Below are positions 7,624-14,532 of a DNA stretch of 17,130 nt, piece after piece; position 1 is the first letter of the stretch, and every line of letters begins with the position of its first letter. The stretch lies in contig JAPZRK010000106.1 of assembly GCA_027531445.1 (NCBI GenBank), positions 1 to 17,130 of the forward strand. The letters run 5' to 3'. This stretch comes from Leptospira sp. GTDB lineage: Bacteria; Spirochaetota; Leptospiria; Leptospirales; Leptospiraceae. The notes below the pieces were generated by a model that was not told the DNA's origin, ran no database searches, and was given only the letters and a program-made list of their open reading frames with translations. The position numbers were made by a program, and so were the translations under genes.

Positions 7624-8289
7624 TTAAGTGATAAAGGATATCAAATTTTTATCAATCTGCACTTCCTTATACTGAAAGTTGTCTCTAATCCACTCTAACG
7701 CTTTTGTATGATAAAAAAATACATGTGTAGGATCGTCCTTATAATACCATTTTTCAAAATCGATAGATTCGTCAAAAATTGACGTCATACAATACAGCGC
7801 ACCGCCTTCCTTAAGAAGCTTCCTTAACTTTGTGAACTCTTCCAAGGGATTTCGAAAATGTTCGATCACTTCAGAGCAGACTATATAATCATAGGTTTCC
7901 TCTAGAACATGATGATCATTCCAAAAGTATAAATCAAATTGCTTGATGCTAAAATCTTTATCTGATAGCAATTTGGAAACTATGGGACCCTTACCTGCCC
8001 CAAAATCCAGTCCTTTGTGAGTGAGAGAAAATCGTTTGGTCACAAGTTCAACCAGTGGTAAAACAAAGTTTTGGTAATCAGGATTTTCGACATCATGATT
8101 GTGCTTAAGATATCGATCCTCTTCTTCCTTTGGGGTAAGGAAATGATCTGGATGGAGAAAAACGGAATAACAATTGCTACATGTGAGATAGCGTTTCTTA
8201 CGAAATATGCGAAAAAGTTGGGAATTTTCTGAACAAAGGGGACAAGAATCGGCTTCTACTGCCAAATTTTGTGATCCTTTTTTGTTCAT
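7624..8289 (-). CDS. Zinc-ribbon SAM-dependent methyltransferase
   Basis: 221 residues, ATG at 8289. A four-cysteine ribbon (CPLC at 16-19, CSNC at 37-40) precedes a class I methyltransferase domain: motif I is GLDFGAGKGP (93-102), a later acidic segment is YDYIVCSEVIEHF, and the post-motif region is LLKEGGALY. The arrangement is typical of the Methyltransf_23-like group with an N-terminal zinc ribbon. Residues DPTHVFFYH near the C-terminus are frequent in these enzymes. The substrate cannot be read from the sequence. The SD before the start is poor. It is convergent with the serine hydrolase (16 bp gap) and divergent from the DUF2225 gene. Confidence 0.85.
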   Translation of the reverse strand: MNKKGSQNLAVEADSCPLCSENSQLFRIFRKKRYLTCSNCYSVFLHPDHFLTPKEEEDRYLKHNHDVENPDYQNFVLPLVELVTKRFSLTHKGLDFGAGKGPIVSKLLSDKDFSIKQFDLYFWNDHHVLEETYDYIVCSEVIEHFRNPLEEFTKLRKLLKEGGALYCMTSIFDESIDFEKWYYKDDPTHVFFYHTKALEWIRDNFQYKEVQIDKNLISFIT

Positions 8290-8400
8290 CGGAATTACTT
8301 TTGAATGCTTGGAGAAAATTTATATCAAATTAATTCTTGAAGGGATGCTTCCACCTATTCAAATGATTTTATGAAGGCTTTCTTGGATTTGAGGTAAAGC

Positions 8401-9234
8401 GTGTCAGACAATAACGAAGAAAAAATCATCAACCCAATTATCGTACAGGATGTGGAATGCCCCGTTTGTAAATACGCCGAGGTAAAGAATTACGCACTCA
8501 AAGCAAAAACTTTGCCAGTTCGCCACAACATATTTGAAGTACCTATCTATGACCCAAATCCAAAATATAGTCATGTAGATTTCAACGAACTTCAATTTAC
8601 CGTATGTCCGATCTGTTATTTCAATGGTGCAAATCGGAGCGATTTTAATTATTATGGTTCGTCCGGTGAAAAAATGTCAACTACGGATAAAAAAGTAAGG
8701 CATTATTGGGATGCAAACTCACGCACGATCAAAGCTCAATTCAATGTAAATAATGTAACGGACGAACAGTTCCATCATCCACGCACCCAAGAAGCCATCA
8801 TTCTAAGCGTCAATCTTGCAATTTACAAAGCAACTGTAGAAATACATGCAAAGATTCCATATGCCATTATCAAAAGAGCCCATAGGTACATTCGATTGTA
8901 TTGCCTCAAACAAAAATTCAATTTGCCTGTAGACGATGAACTTTTAAAAAAAGCGGTCGTTGACCTTGAAGAAGTATTTCGTTTGTCCGATTTTCCAGAT
9001 AAGGTTTATGAATTTGAAGTATGTTATCTGATAGTAGTCTGTTGTATCAAATTAGAGGATGAAACAAAGGCTGGCGAATACATAAAGGTTTTGGATATGA
9101 CCAAGGCAGAGATGACAGCTGAGTCAAAAACCAACCCCAAGGTTCCTTTGCAAGAAGTAACCAAATGGTCAAATAAAGCAAAAGAACTTTGGCAAAACCG
9201 ACAAGATCCTAGCATCTGGAACTTAGAAAAATGA
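8401..9234 (+). CDS. DUF2225 family zinc-binding protein
   Basis: 277 residues with a GTG start at 8401, preceded by TGAGGT about 6-8 bases upstream. Two cysteine pairs, CPVC (20-23) and CPIC (69-72), flank the segment TLPVRHNIFEVPIYDPNPKY, a layout I associate with the DUF2225 family of uncharacterised bacterial proteins. A predicted metal site is followed by a mostly helical C-terminal half (~100-277) that looks TPR-like or alpha-solenoid. The function is unknown. Its TGA overlaps the ruvA start (ATGA), so it is translationally coupled to a Holliday-junction protein, which hints at but does not prove a role near DNA repair. The 110 bp upstream is A/T-rich divergent promoter space. Confidence 0.82.
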   Translation: MSDNNEEKIINPIIVQDVECPVCKYAEVKNYALKAKTLPVRHNIFEVPIYDPNPKYSHVDFNELQFTVCPICYFNGANRSDFNYYGSSGEKMSTTDKKVRHYWDANSRTIKAQFNVNNVTDEQFHHPRTQEAIILSVNLAIYKATVEIHAKIPYAIIKRAHRYIRLYCLKQKFNLPVDDELLKKAVVDLEEVFRLSDFPDKVYEFEVCYLIVVCCIKLEDETKAGEYIKVLDMTKAEMTAESKTNPKVPLQEVTKWSNKAKELWQNRQDPSIWNLEK

Positions 9235-9824
9235 TTGGAAGCCTTCGCGGTATTCTCCTTCGATTGGATTTGGATAGTATTCTGATCGAAGTTAGTGGTG
9301 TTGGATACGAAGTATTGATCCCCTTTCCTCTGCATATGCAGTTACGCGAATCCGTAGGCAAAGAAACCTTTGTATTTATTTTTCATTCGATTACAGATCG
9401 GAATCAAAAATTATTCGGATTTGCGACAAATAAAGATCGAGAGCTTTTTAAATTGATTAAATCATTGAATGGAATCGGAGAATTAACAGCACTTAAAATC
9501 TTATCATTTTTTCAAGCAGATGACTTATACCAAATTGCACAAGCAGATGATCGCAAAACACTTGAAAAGATCCCAAAAGTCAAAGGGAAAACTTCCGAAA
9601 AGATCCTTTTCGAAATCAAACAAAACTTAAAAAAACTAGAATCATTTCTTAGAGAAGATTCAAAAGCAATGGTCTCAACAAATGTTCAAAATGATTTGGC
9701 AATCCTTGCTCTCATACAATTAGGCTATGATGAAAAAACGGCTAACAGAGAAGTGGAATTGATTAGAAAAGAAATACCGAATTTGGAAGCAGGTGAGATA
9801 GTGAAAAGAGTAATTACGAAATAA
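9231..9824 (+). CDS. ruvA: Holliday junction branch migration protein RuvA
   Basis: 197 residues, the usual RuvA length. RuvA binds four-way DNA junctions as a tetramer and loads the RuvB helicase. Domain I (OB fold) begins MIGSLRGILLRLDLDSILIEVSGVGYEV. Two helix-hairpin-helix motifs follow: LIKSLNGIGELTALKIL and LEKIPKVKGKTSEKIL. A charged linker leads to the C-terminal RuvB-contacting domain (AILALIQLGYDEKTANREV). The ATG overlaps the stop of the DUF2225 gene. ruvB and ruvC are not nearby, which is common outside enterobacteria. It ends 4 bp from the stop of the convergent lipoprotein gene. Confidence 0.93.
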   Translation: MIGSLRGILLRLDLDSILIEVSGVGYEVLIPFPLHMQLRESVGKETFVFIFHSITDRNQKLFGFATNKDRELFKLIKSLNGIGELTALKILSFFQADDLYQIAQADDRKTLEKIPKVKGKTSEKILFEIKQNLKKLESFLREDSKAMVSTNVQNDLAILALIQLGYDEKTANREVELIRKEIPNLEAGEIVKRVITK

Positions 9825-9828
9825 GATA

Positions 9829-10449
9829 TTATAACATACGCAACAACATCCACTCACCTTCTATTTTTGCAAAAACGGGATTGATCAAGTAACGCATATT
9901 GATCGGATTTTCCTTAAATTTAATCTGAACTTCTGTTTCTTTTGATGAATCAAAAAAATAATCGATAACCAAACCGTTTGAACTGCGGAGAGCCATTTGG
10001 ATCGTCAGATTTCCCTGATTCCCCTTTTTTTTATCAAGAAGACTCTGATTAAAAAAATATGTTTGAAAATAGCCTTCTGGATTTTTTAAATCCTTCAAAA
10101 CTTCTTCCTTTGTCCAATGTCCCTTTGCATCTATAAATAAACCCAATTCTCCAAATACAAGTTCTGGCAAATGATTTAAATTTCCTGTGCAGATATCATC
10201 GATCAAAAGTTTTAATTTTTTTAACACTTGATCTATATCTTCTTTTTTTCCATGATTCCCATAAATTTTCCCCATCTCCAAAGGAATCGGACATTCAGTC
10301 TGCATCAAAGTCGGAAGTGATTTGGCCTCAGAACGAGATGAAGTGACTGCATTAGATTGACTGGTGCATGACTCAAAAAATAACAGAGAGAATATGACAG
10401 TTAAACTGCGAAGGAAAATGTAGAATTTGATGTAGTTTCGATTCATCAT
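9829..10449 (-). CDS. Putative lipoprotein of unknown function
   Basis: 206 residues from ATG 10449. The frame is open back to a TTG at 10470, inside the upstream gene, but the signal peptide reads better from 10449: basic start, hydrophobic ~10-25, then FESC with C28 as the lipidation site. The glutamate at -2 is unusual. The mature part is polar, with ECPIPLEMGKIYGNH, a charged mid-section and a C-terminus rich in beta-like segments (LTIQMALRSSNGLVIDYFF, VFAKIEGEWMLLRML). The closing pattern 'kieGeWmllrml' is seen in NTF2-like and other small envelope proteins, but I do not recognise the family. Its start is 4 bp beyond the stop of the TPR/Mrr-like gene, so the two are probably one transcript and translationally coupled; no strong SD of its own is seen. 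Confidence 0.75.
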   Translation of the reverse strand: MMNRNYIKFYIFLRSLTVIFSLLFFESCTSQSNAVTSSRSEAKSLPTLMQTECPIPLEMGKIYGNHGKKEDIDQVLKKLKLLIDDICTGNLNHLPELVFGELGLFIDAKGHWTKEEVLKDLKNPEGYFQTYFFNQSLLDKKKGNQGNLTIQMALRSSNGLVIDYFFDSSKETEVQIKFKENPINMRYLINPVFAKIEGEWMLLRML

Positions 10450-10453
10450 TGGA

Positions 10454-11998
10454 TTACATCGTTTTATCAAGTAAATCTTCTAATCGATCTGCGTTGATTA
10501 ATTCAAAACTACCTTCGTTTTGAGATAAGATTTTTCGACCTGCTTCTGTAAGGTCAAAATTACCGATGATATATCCCCGAATTGCATTATTTTCTTCCAT
10601 TTGCTGAAGCATTTCACGCAAAAAAATGTCTGATACTTTGGCATCTTTCCATTTTCTTACCCTAAATATGGCTTTATTGTCTACATTTTCTTTCGAGGAA
10701 CAAAGATAGTTGACCCCATCACCATCTATATTCGTTAACTCTTTTGTTACACGATACCCTAATTTTAGAATCATACGTGTTGACTGGTTTTTAAATTGAG
10801 TTCCTGCCATCGAAATGAACTTTTCAAATTTATCTATACCAACTAAGTCAAGTTTTTTGGCAGTTTTATTACCAGACTCATCTACAAGCCCTTTGATGTT
10901 AAAAGGCTTCGAAGAGCGCATACCACTCAATTCAAAATAGCGAGAATTCGGGAATAAACTGACGGACAAAAGATTCAACTCTTTCGTAAGATCATAATCT
11001 ACCGAAAGCGATTCCAGGTTTCCTAGTCCCCTTTCCAGTTTGTATTTCAGATTTGCAAGACCGATCACTTCTGGATCGTCAAGACGTTCGGCCTCAGCCT
11101 CAATCAAATGTTCTGAAGCATCCTCATAACGTGCCATATAGATACAAACCATTGAAAAGTGAATATCACTCTCGATTTGTTCACTTGCCCACCCATTTAA
11201 TTTTGACATCTCCATACACAATCTAGCATATTTAAATGCATCAGGGAAATTTTGCATGAGTATCGATTCTGTCATTAAAAACTGGAAGATCGTATACCTC
11301 ACGTATTCGTCTTCTACTTGGTCTGCAATCGATGAAGCAATTTTGACTGCATCCTTATGTTTGTTTTCTCTTGATAAGGAAATTGCATATAAGAACCCAC
11401 AAACAGCACTTTTTTCTAATTTAAAAGCCTTTTCGAAGTATTCCCTCTCTTTGCCACCGCCGGTTACTCCAGAGATCACGCCGCGCGCGATCAGATAAAG
11501 AGATGTATTCATTCTTTCTTCAGGCAACCTGGAAAAGAAAGTATCAGCAATTTTAAATTCTTTTTGACCCAAAGCCATAAAGCCTAATCGCATACAGGCG
11601 ATTGGATTGGATCTATCTACATGCAATGTATCAAGGTAATGAAAAAATGCCTCTTCAAAATAATCTCGACTATAATAGATATCTGCAATACGGTTAGAGA
11701 CAGTCAATGGGTCGATGTCTTTCGTATAACGGGAATTTTTTTTGATGATTTCGAGATGTTTTGCTTCATTCATTGGATCATTTTCCATTGAATAAATTTT
11801 ACTCATCACATAATGTCCGTATGGATTTTGGTGGTCTTCTTCAAGTTTATCCCGAACAATCGCACGGGCATCCACATAATTACCCATCGCGGCAAGACTC
11901 AGTGCTTTGGCATAACCGTCCCTTTTTTGAGAAATGATGAAAGTGATGAGGAATCCTAAAACAATGAAACCTGCACCAACTGCGATGAAAAATATCAA
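10454..11998 (-). CDS. Membrane-anchored TPR protein with degenerate Mrr-like domain
   Basis: 514 residues, TTG start at 11998 with GTAGG 5 bases upstream; no suitable ATG or GTG is near. One N-terminal transmembrane helix (2-23) is followed by QKRDGYAK, so the bulk should face the cytoplasm by the positive-inside rule. Residues ~30-390 form repeated helix pairs of TPR type (for example IADIYYSRDYFEEAFFHYLD and ACMRLGFMALGQKEFKIADTF). Residues ~408-514 resemble the Mrr catalytic domain of the PD-(D/E)xK fold: MILKLGYRVT, DGDGVN (425-430), FRVRKWKDAKV (445-455) and NFDLTEAGRKI. The usual catalytic Asp and QxK/ExK positions appear to be Asn and RxR, so nuclease activity is probably lost. The role may be nucleic-acid or protein binding at the membrane. 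It is followed after 4 bp by a lipoprotein gene. Confidence 0.8.
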   Translation of the reverse strand: MIFFIAVGAGFIVLGFLITFIISQKRDGYAKALSLAAMGNYVDARAIVRDKLEEDHQNPYGHYVMSKIYSMENDPMNEAKHLEIIKKNSRYTKDIDPLTVSNRIADIYYSRDYFEEAFFHYLDTLHVDRSNPIACMRLGFMALGQKEFKIADTFFSRLPEERMNTSLYLIARGVISGVTGGGKEREYFEKAFKLEKSAVCGFLYAISLSRENKHKDAVKIASSIADQVEDEYVRYTIFQFLMTESILMQNFPDAFKYARLCMEMSKLNGWASEQIESDIHFSMVCIYMARYEDASEHLIEAEAERLDDPEVIGLANLKYKLERGLGNLESLSVDYDLTKELNLLSVSLFPNSRYFELSGMRSSKPFNIKGLVDESGNKTAKKLDLVGIDKFEKFISMAGTQFKNQSTRMILKLGYRVTKELTNIDGDGVNYLCSSKENVDNKAIFRVRKWKDAKVSDIFLREMLQQMEENNAIRGYIIGNFDLTEAGRKILSQNEGSFELINADRLEDLLDKTM

Positions 11999-12053
11999 TT
12001 TCGCCTACTTCCTTAGCAACCAATAATCGTTTGTAAAAATGAGGAACGACGCG

Positions 12054-12071
12054 ATGATGACCTTACGGTGA
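12054..12071 (+). CDS. Possible 5-codon leader ORF coupled to the permease
   Basis: GAGGAA (12041-12046) stands 7 bases before ATG 12054. The reading frame MMTLR then stops at TGA 12069-12071, overlapping the GTG start (12068) of the permease as GTGA. An in-frame ATG at 12039 would give 10 codons but has no SD. The permease GTG has no SD of its own, so ribosomes finishing this mini-ORF may restart there. This is inferred from layout only. Confidence 0.3.
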   Translation: MMTLR

Positions 12072-12598
12072 CGCCACTTTCTTATTTCTCTTTTGCTTGG
12101 AGGATACTCGTCAGAGATCGCCTGTACACCATGACATATGGCGTGGCTGGGATCATTCTTTCTACCTTTTTCTTTTGGGCAATTCGAATTCATATCCATC
12201 TTTACGGCGGTATCTCTCTTTCTAGTATCGTTTCCTTTGACCAAACTCCCCAGATTCTTTTTTATCTCGCCATCCTTGCTCAAATGAGTCTCGCCCTCTT
12301 CCATAGCATCCACCGATTGGGCGATATTGGAGTGATGATGGCAGTTGGCGGAAATCGCCTCGGTTGCATTTGGCTCCATAGCCTTGTACTGTTAATTTTG
12401 ATGTTTCCTGTTGCCATTTTTGGTTTTTTTCTAGGTCATCTTTTCTTTCTTCCAAGTGTTTGGGACTTTGCAAAGGAAGTTCAAACCTTCTTTCTTGGCC
12501 TTTCCTTTATCATTCTTACGTGTTTTGTCGTTTCTTTCCCTACGATTGGACTGACTACGTTTATTGATCCATACCGAGCCATCCGGAGACAGAGATAA
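12068..12598 (+). CDS. Minimal FtsX-type ABC transporter permease
   Basis: 176 residues from GTG 12068. The frame is closed upstream by TAG 12014 and offers no other common start. Four hydrophobic segments are seen: ~21-43, 60-81, 100-128 and 140-165. The stretch IHRLGDIGVMMAVGGNRLGCIWLHSLVLL (81-109) matches the 'R..EiG.lrAlGas......i...E' coupling region that follows TM2 in FtsX/MacB/LolC-type permeases, and the C-terminus DPYRAIRRQR matches their 'P..aLR' ending. Usual family members have 200 or more residues of periplasmic domain between TM1 and TM2; here only ~17-25 remain. The next gene, overlapping by 1 bp, is the ATPase, so this is its membrane partner. The substrate is unknown. It could be a natural minimal form or a shortened gene. 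Confidence 0.78.
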   Translation: MTPLSYFSFAWRILVRDRLYTMTYGVAGIILSTFFFWAIRIHIHLYGGISLSSIVSFDQTPQILFYLAILAQMSLALFHSIHRLGDIGVMMAVGGNRLGCIWLHSLVLLILMFPVAIFGFFLGHLFFLPSVWDFAKEVQTFFLGLSFIILTCFVVSFPTIGLTTFIDPYRAIRRQR

Positions 12599-13269
12599 TG
12601 TTACTTCGGGTTCACAATCTGAGAAAGGTTTATGGCAAAGAAGTCGCTGTTGATTCCATCTCCTTTGATGTCAATCAGGGAGACTATGTTGCGATCATTG
12701 GACCATCAGGATCCGGAAAAACGACCCTCCTTTCACTGATGACTGGTATGTTATCTGCGACAGATGGAGATATTCTTTATGACAACCAACGTTTGAGCCA
12801 AATTTCAAAAGGTCAGTTGTTTGAAATCAGAGCTAGAGAATTGGGACTTGTTTTTCAATTTTCAGAACTTGTGGGTAATCTGAGTGTACGAGAAAATATT
12901 TTACTGCCAGGTATCTTTACGCGAAAGTTTTCAAATGCGGAATACCAACGAAAATGCGATTACCTGATTGAACATTTAAAACTGGAATCCATCCAACACA
13001 TGTTACCTCGTCAGCTTTCTGGTGGTCAAATTCAAAAAACTGCCATTGCCCGTTCTCTCATCAATGATCCATCAATTCTGTTTGCCGATGAACCTTCTGG
13101 TGACCTCGATCCTGAAAATAGCCTTTTGGTCCAAATGTTGTTAAACGAATACAACAAAAAGAATCTATCGATCATCCTTGTAACGCATGATATGAAACTT
13201 GCATTCGATGCCCAAACCATTTATAGTATGAAGTCGGGCAAATTTGATCAGGTGATCAAAGGGAAATGA
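12598..13269 (+). CDS. ABC transporter ATPase, LolD/MacB type
   Basis: 223 residues, the normal length for LolD/FtsE/MacB-type ATPases. It has Walker A GPSGSGKT (35-42), Q-loop Q87, signature LSGGQ (140-144), Walker B ILFADE (160-165), D-loop SGDLD (167-171) and switch histidine H197 in VTHD. All catalytic positions are intact. It energises the short FtsX-like permease encoded immediately upstream (TAATG overlap), probably moving or extracting a lipid-linked or hydrophobic substrate, or transmitting a mechanical signal as this class does. GGAG lies 9 bases before the ATG. Its stop overlaps the start of the ROK gene (ATGA). Confidence 0.92.
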   Translation: MLLRVHNLRKVYGKEVAVDSISFDVNQGDYVAIIGPSGSGKTTLLSLMTGMLSATDGDILYDNQRLSQISKGQLFEIRARELGLVFQFSELVGNLSVRENILLPGIFTRKFSNAEYQRKCDYLIEHLKLESIQHMLPRQLSGGQIQKTAIARSLINDPSILFADEPSGDLDPENSLLVQMLLNEYNKKNLSIILVTHDMKLAFDAQTIYSMKSGKFDQVIKGK

Positions 13270-14177
13270 GCCAACTCGCTATAGGCGTCGACATCGGTGG
13301 TGGCTCGATCAAGGCTGGACTCTATAATCGTAAGGGAGCTGAATTGATCCACCAGGTGGTAGCGACACCGGTTCACTTAACGAATGATACATTTTTAGAA
13401 GCAGTATTCCAATCAATCGAACCCCTTCTCCATCATCCAGGCATCTTAGGCATAGGCATCGGATCTCCAGGCCCCTTAGACAACGAACGTGGCATCTTAA
13501 TCGAGAGTGCGAATATGCCTTCCTTAAAGCACGTGCCGATCAAAGAGTATTGCAATCAAAAGTTCAACTTGCCGATTTTTTACGAAAATGACGCAAACTG
13601 TGCCGCACTTGGAGAAGCAGTGTTTGGTGAATACAAACACCTGTCATCACTATTAATCCTCACTTTAGGTACGGGAATCGGTGGAGGTTTCGTTGATCGA
13701 GGTGTTTTATTCTCGGGTTACCAAGGCAATGGGATTGAGATTGGTCACATGACGGCAGTTATCAATGGGGCTGTTTGTGGATGCGGACAAAGAGGATGCC
13801 TCGAGACGTATTTTTCAACGAAAGGACTCATTGCTCGTTATTTGGAAAAAACCAATCAGACTTTACTTGATGCAAAAGAGTTCTTTGATCAGGTTGAATC
13901 TAAAAACCCGATTGCCTTAGAGATTCTAAACTTTGGAATACTCGCAATGGCAGAAACGGTACGAAGTGCGATCCATTTGCTGAATCCGGAAGGTGTCATT
14001 TTTGTCGGTGGAATCACGTCGGCCTGGCATTTATTTGGAGATCGATTGCAACAAATGATTCGTGAGAGAATATTTACAGTTTTAAATGATAGATTGATCA
14101 TCGCAAAGGGCGGAAATCTCGCTGGAAGTTTGGGTGCTGCCAGTTTGGTATTCCAAGGACAATTGAATGACAGATAG
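13266..14177 (+). CDS. ROK family sugar kinase
   Basis: 303 residues, typical for ROK kinases such as glucokinase, which phosphorylate hexoses with ATP. The N-terminal phosphate-binding loop is DIGGGSIKAGL (9-19); most relatives have DIGGT, so the threonine is glycine here. The catalytic base is in ENDAN (D109), the phosphate 2 region is LTLGTGIGGG (132-141), and the ROK zinc site is H161 of EIGHM with C171, C173 and C178 of CGCGQRGC. No helix-turn-helix domain is present, so this is an enzyme and not a NagC/XylR-type repressor. The sugar is not certain: glucokinase is most likely, and a ManNAc or fructose kinase is possible. The ATG overlaps the ABC ATPase stop; its end overlaps the HIT gene by 11 bp. 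Confidence 0.88.
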   Translation: MSQLAIGVDIGGGSIKAGLYNRKGAELIHQVVATPVHLTNDTFLEAVFQSIEPLLHHPGILGIGIGSPGPLDNERGILIESANMPSLKHVPIKEYCNQKFNLPIFYENDANCAALGEAVFGEYKHLSSLLILTLGTGIGGGFVDRGVLFSGYQGNGIEIGHMTAVINGAVCGCGQRGCLETYFSTKGLIARYLEKTNQTLLDAKEFFDQVESKNPIALEILNFGILAMAETVRSAIHLLNPEGVIFVGGITSAWHLFGDRLQQMIRERIFTVLNDRLIIAKGGNLAGSLGAASLVFQGQLNDR

Positions 14178-14517
14178 TAATTGTATATTTTGTAAAATTA
14201 GTAGCGGGCAAATCCCCTCAAAGGTTGCCTTCGAAAACGATGAAATTTTTGCATTTCACGACATAGCTCCCGTTGCGCCTGTTCATGTATTGATTATTCC
14301 CAAAAAGCACATTGTTGGCCTGAATGATCTTGGTGCCGAGGATGTTACACTTCTCGGAAATATCATGCGCGTTGCCCAATCATTAGCCAAGGATTTAGGT
14401 ATCGACAAAACAGGATACCGAGTTGTGAATAACTGTGGCAGTGATGGGGGTCAAACAGTTCATCATCTCCACTTTCATTTGCTAGGTGGGAGAAGTATGA
14501 CCTGGCCACCAGGTTAA
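14167..14517 (+). CDS. HIT family protein, HinT-like nucleotide hydrolase
   Basis: 116 residues, the normal length for the HinT branch, which hydrolyses AMP-linked phosphoramidates and acyl-adenylates. It begins CIFCKISSGQIPSKV, where Cys6 and Cys9 may help bind zinc. The histidine triad is HHLHFHLLGG, with H100, H102 (nucleophile) and H104, and the C-terminus MTWPPG is characteristic of HinT. The ATG lies within the last codons of the ROK gene, with AAGGA 7 bases upstream. The cellular substrate is unknown for most bacteria. Confidence 0.93.
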   Translation: MTDSNCIFCKISSGQIPSKVAFENDEIFAFHDIAPVAPVHVLIIPKKHIVGLNDLGAEDVTLLGNIMRVAQSLAKDLGIDKTGYRVVNNCGSDGGQTVHHLHFHLLGGRSMTWPPG

Positions 14518-14532
14518 AAAAAGGAATAAAAT

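Noticed and set aside
7613..7632. Small inverted repeat ATCAC/GTGAT between the convergent serine hydrolase and methyltransferase genes
   Set aside because: A 5-bp stem with a 10-base loop is too weak to call a terminator.
12005..12379. 124-codon minus-strand ORF across the permease gene
   Set aside because: The His/Cys-rich low-complexity translation has no domain pattern, and the plus-strand frame has clear membrane segments and operon overlaps.
13266..14177. ROK protein as a transcriptional repressor
   Set aside because: There is no N-terminal helix-turn-helix; the protein begins directly at the kinase phosphate-binding loop.
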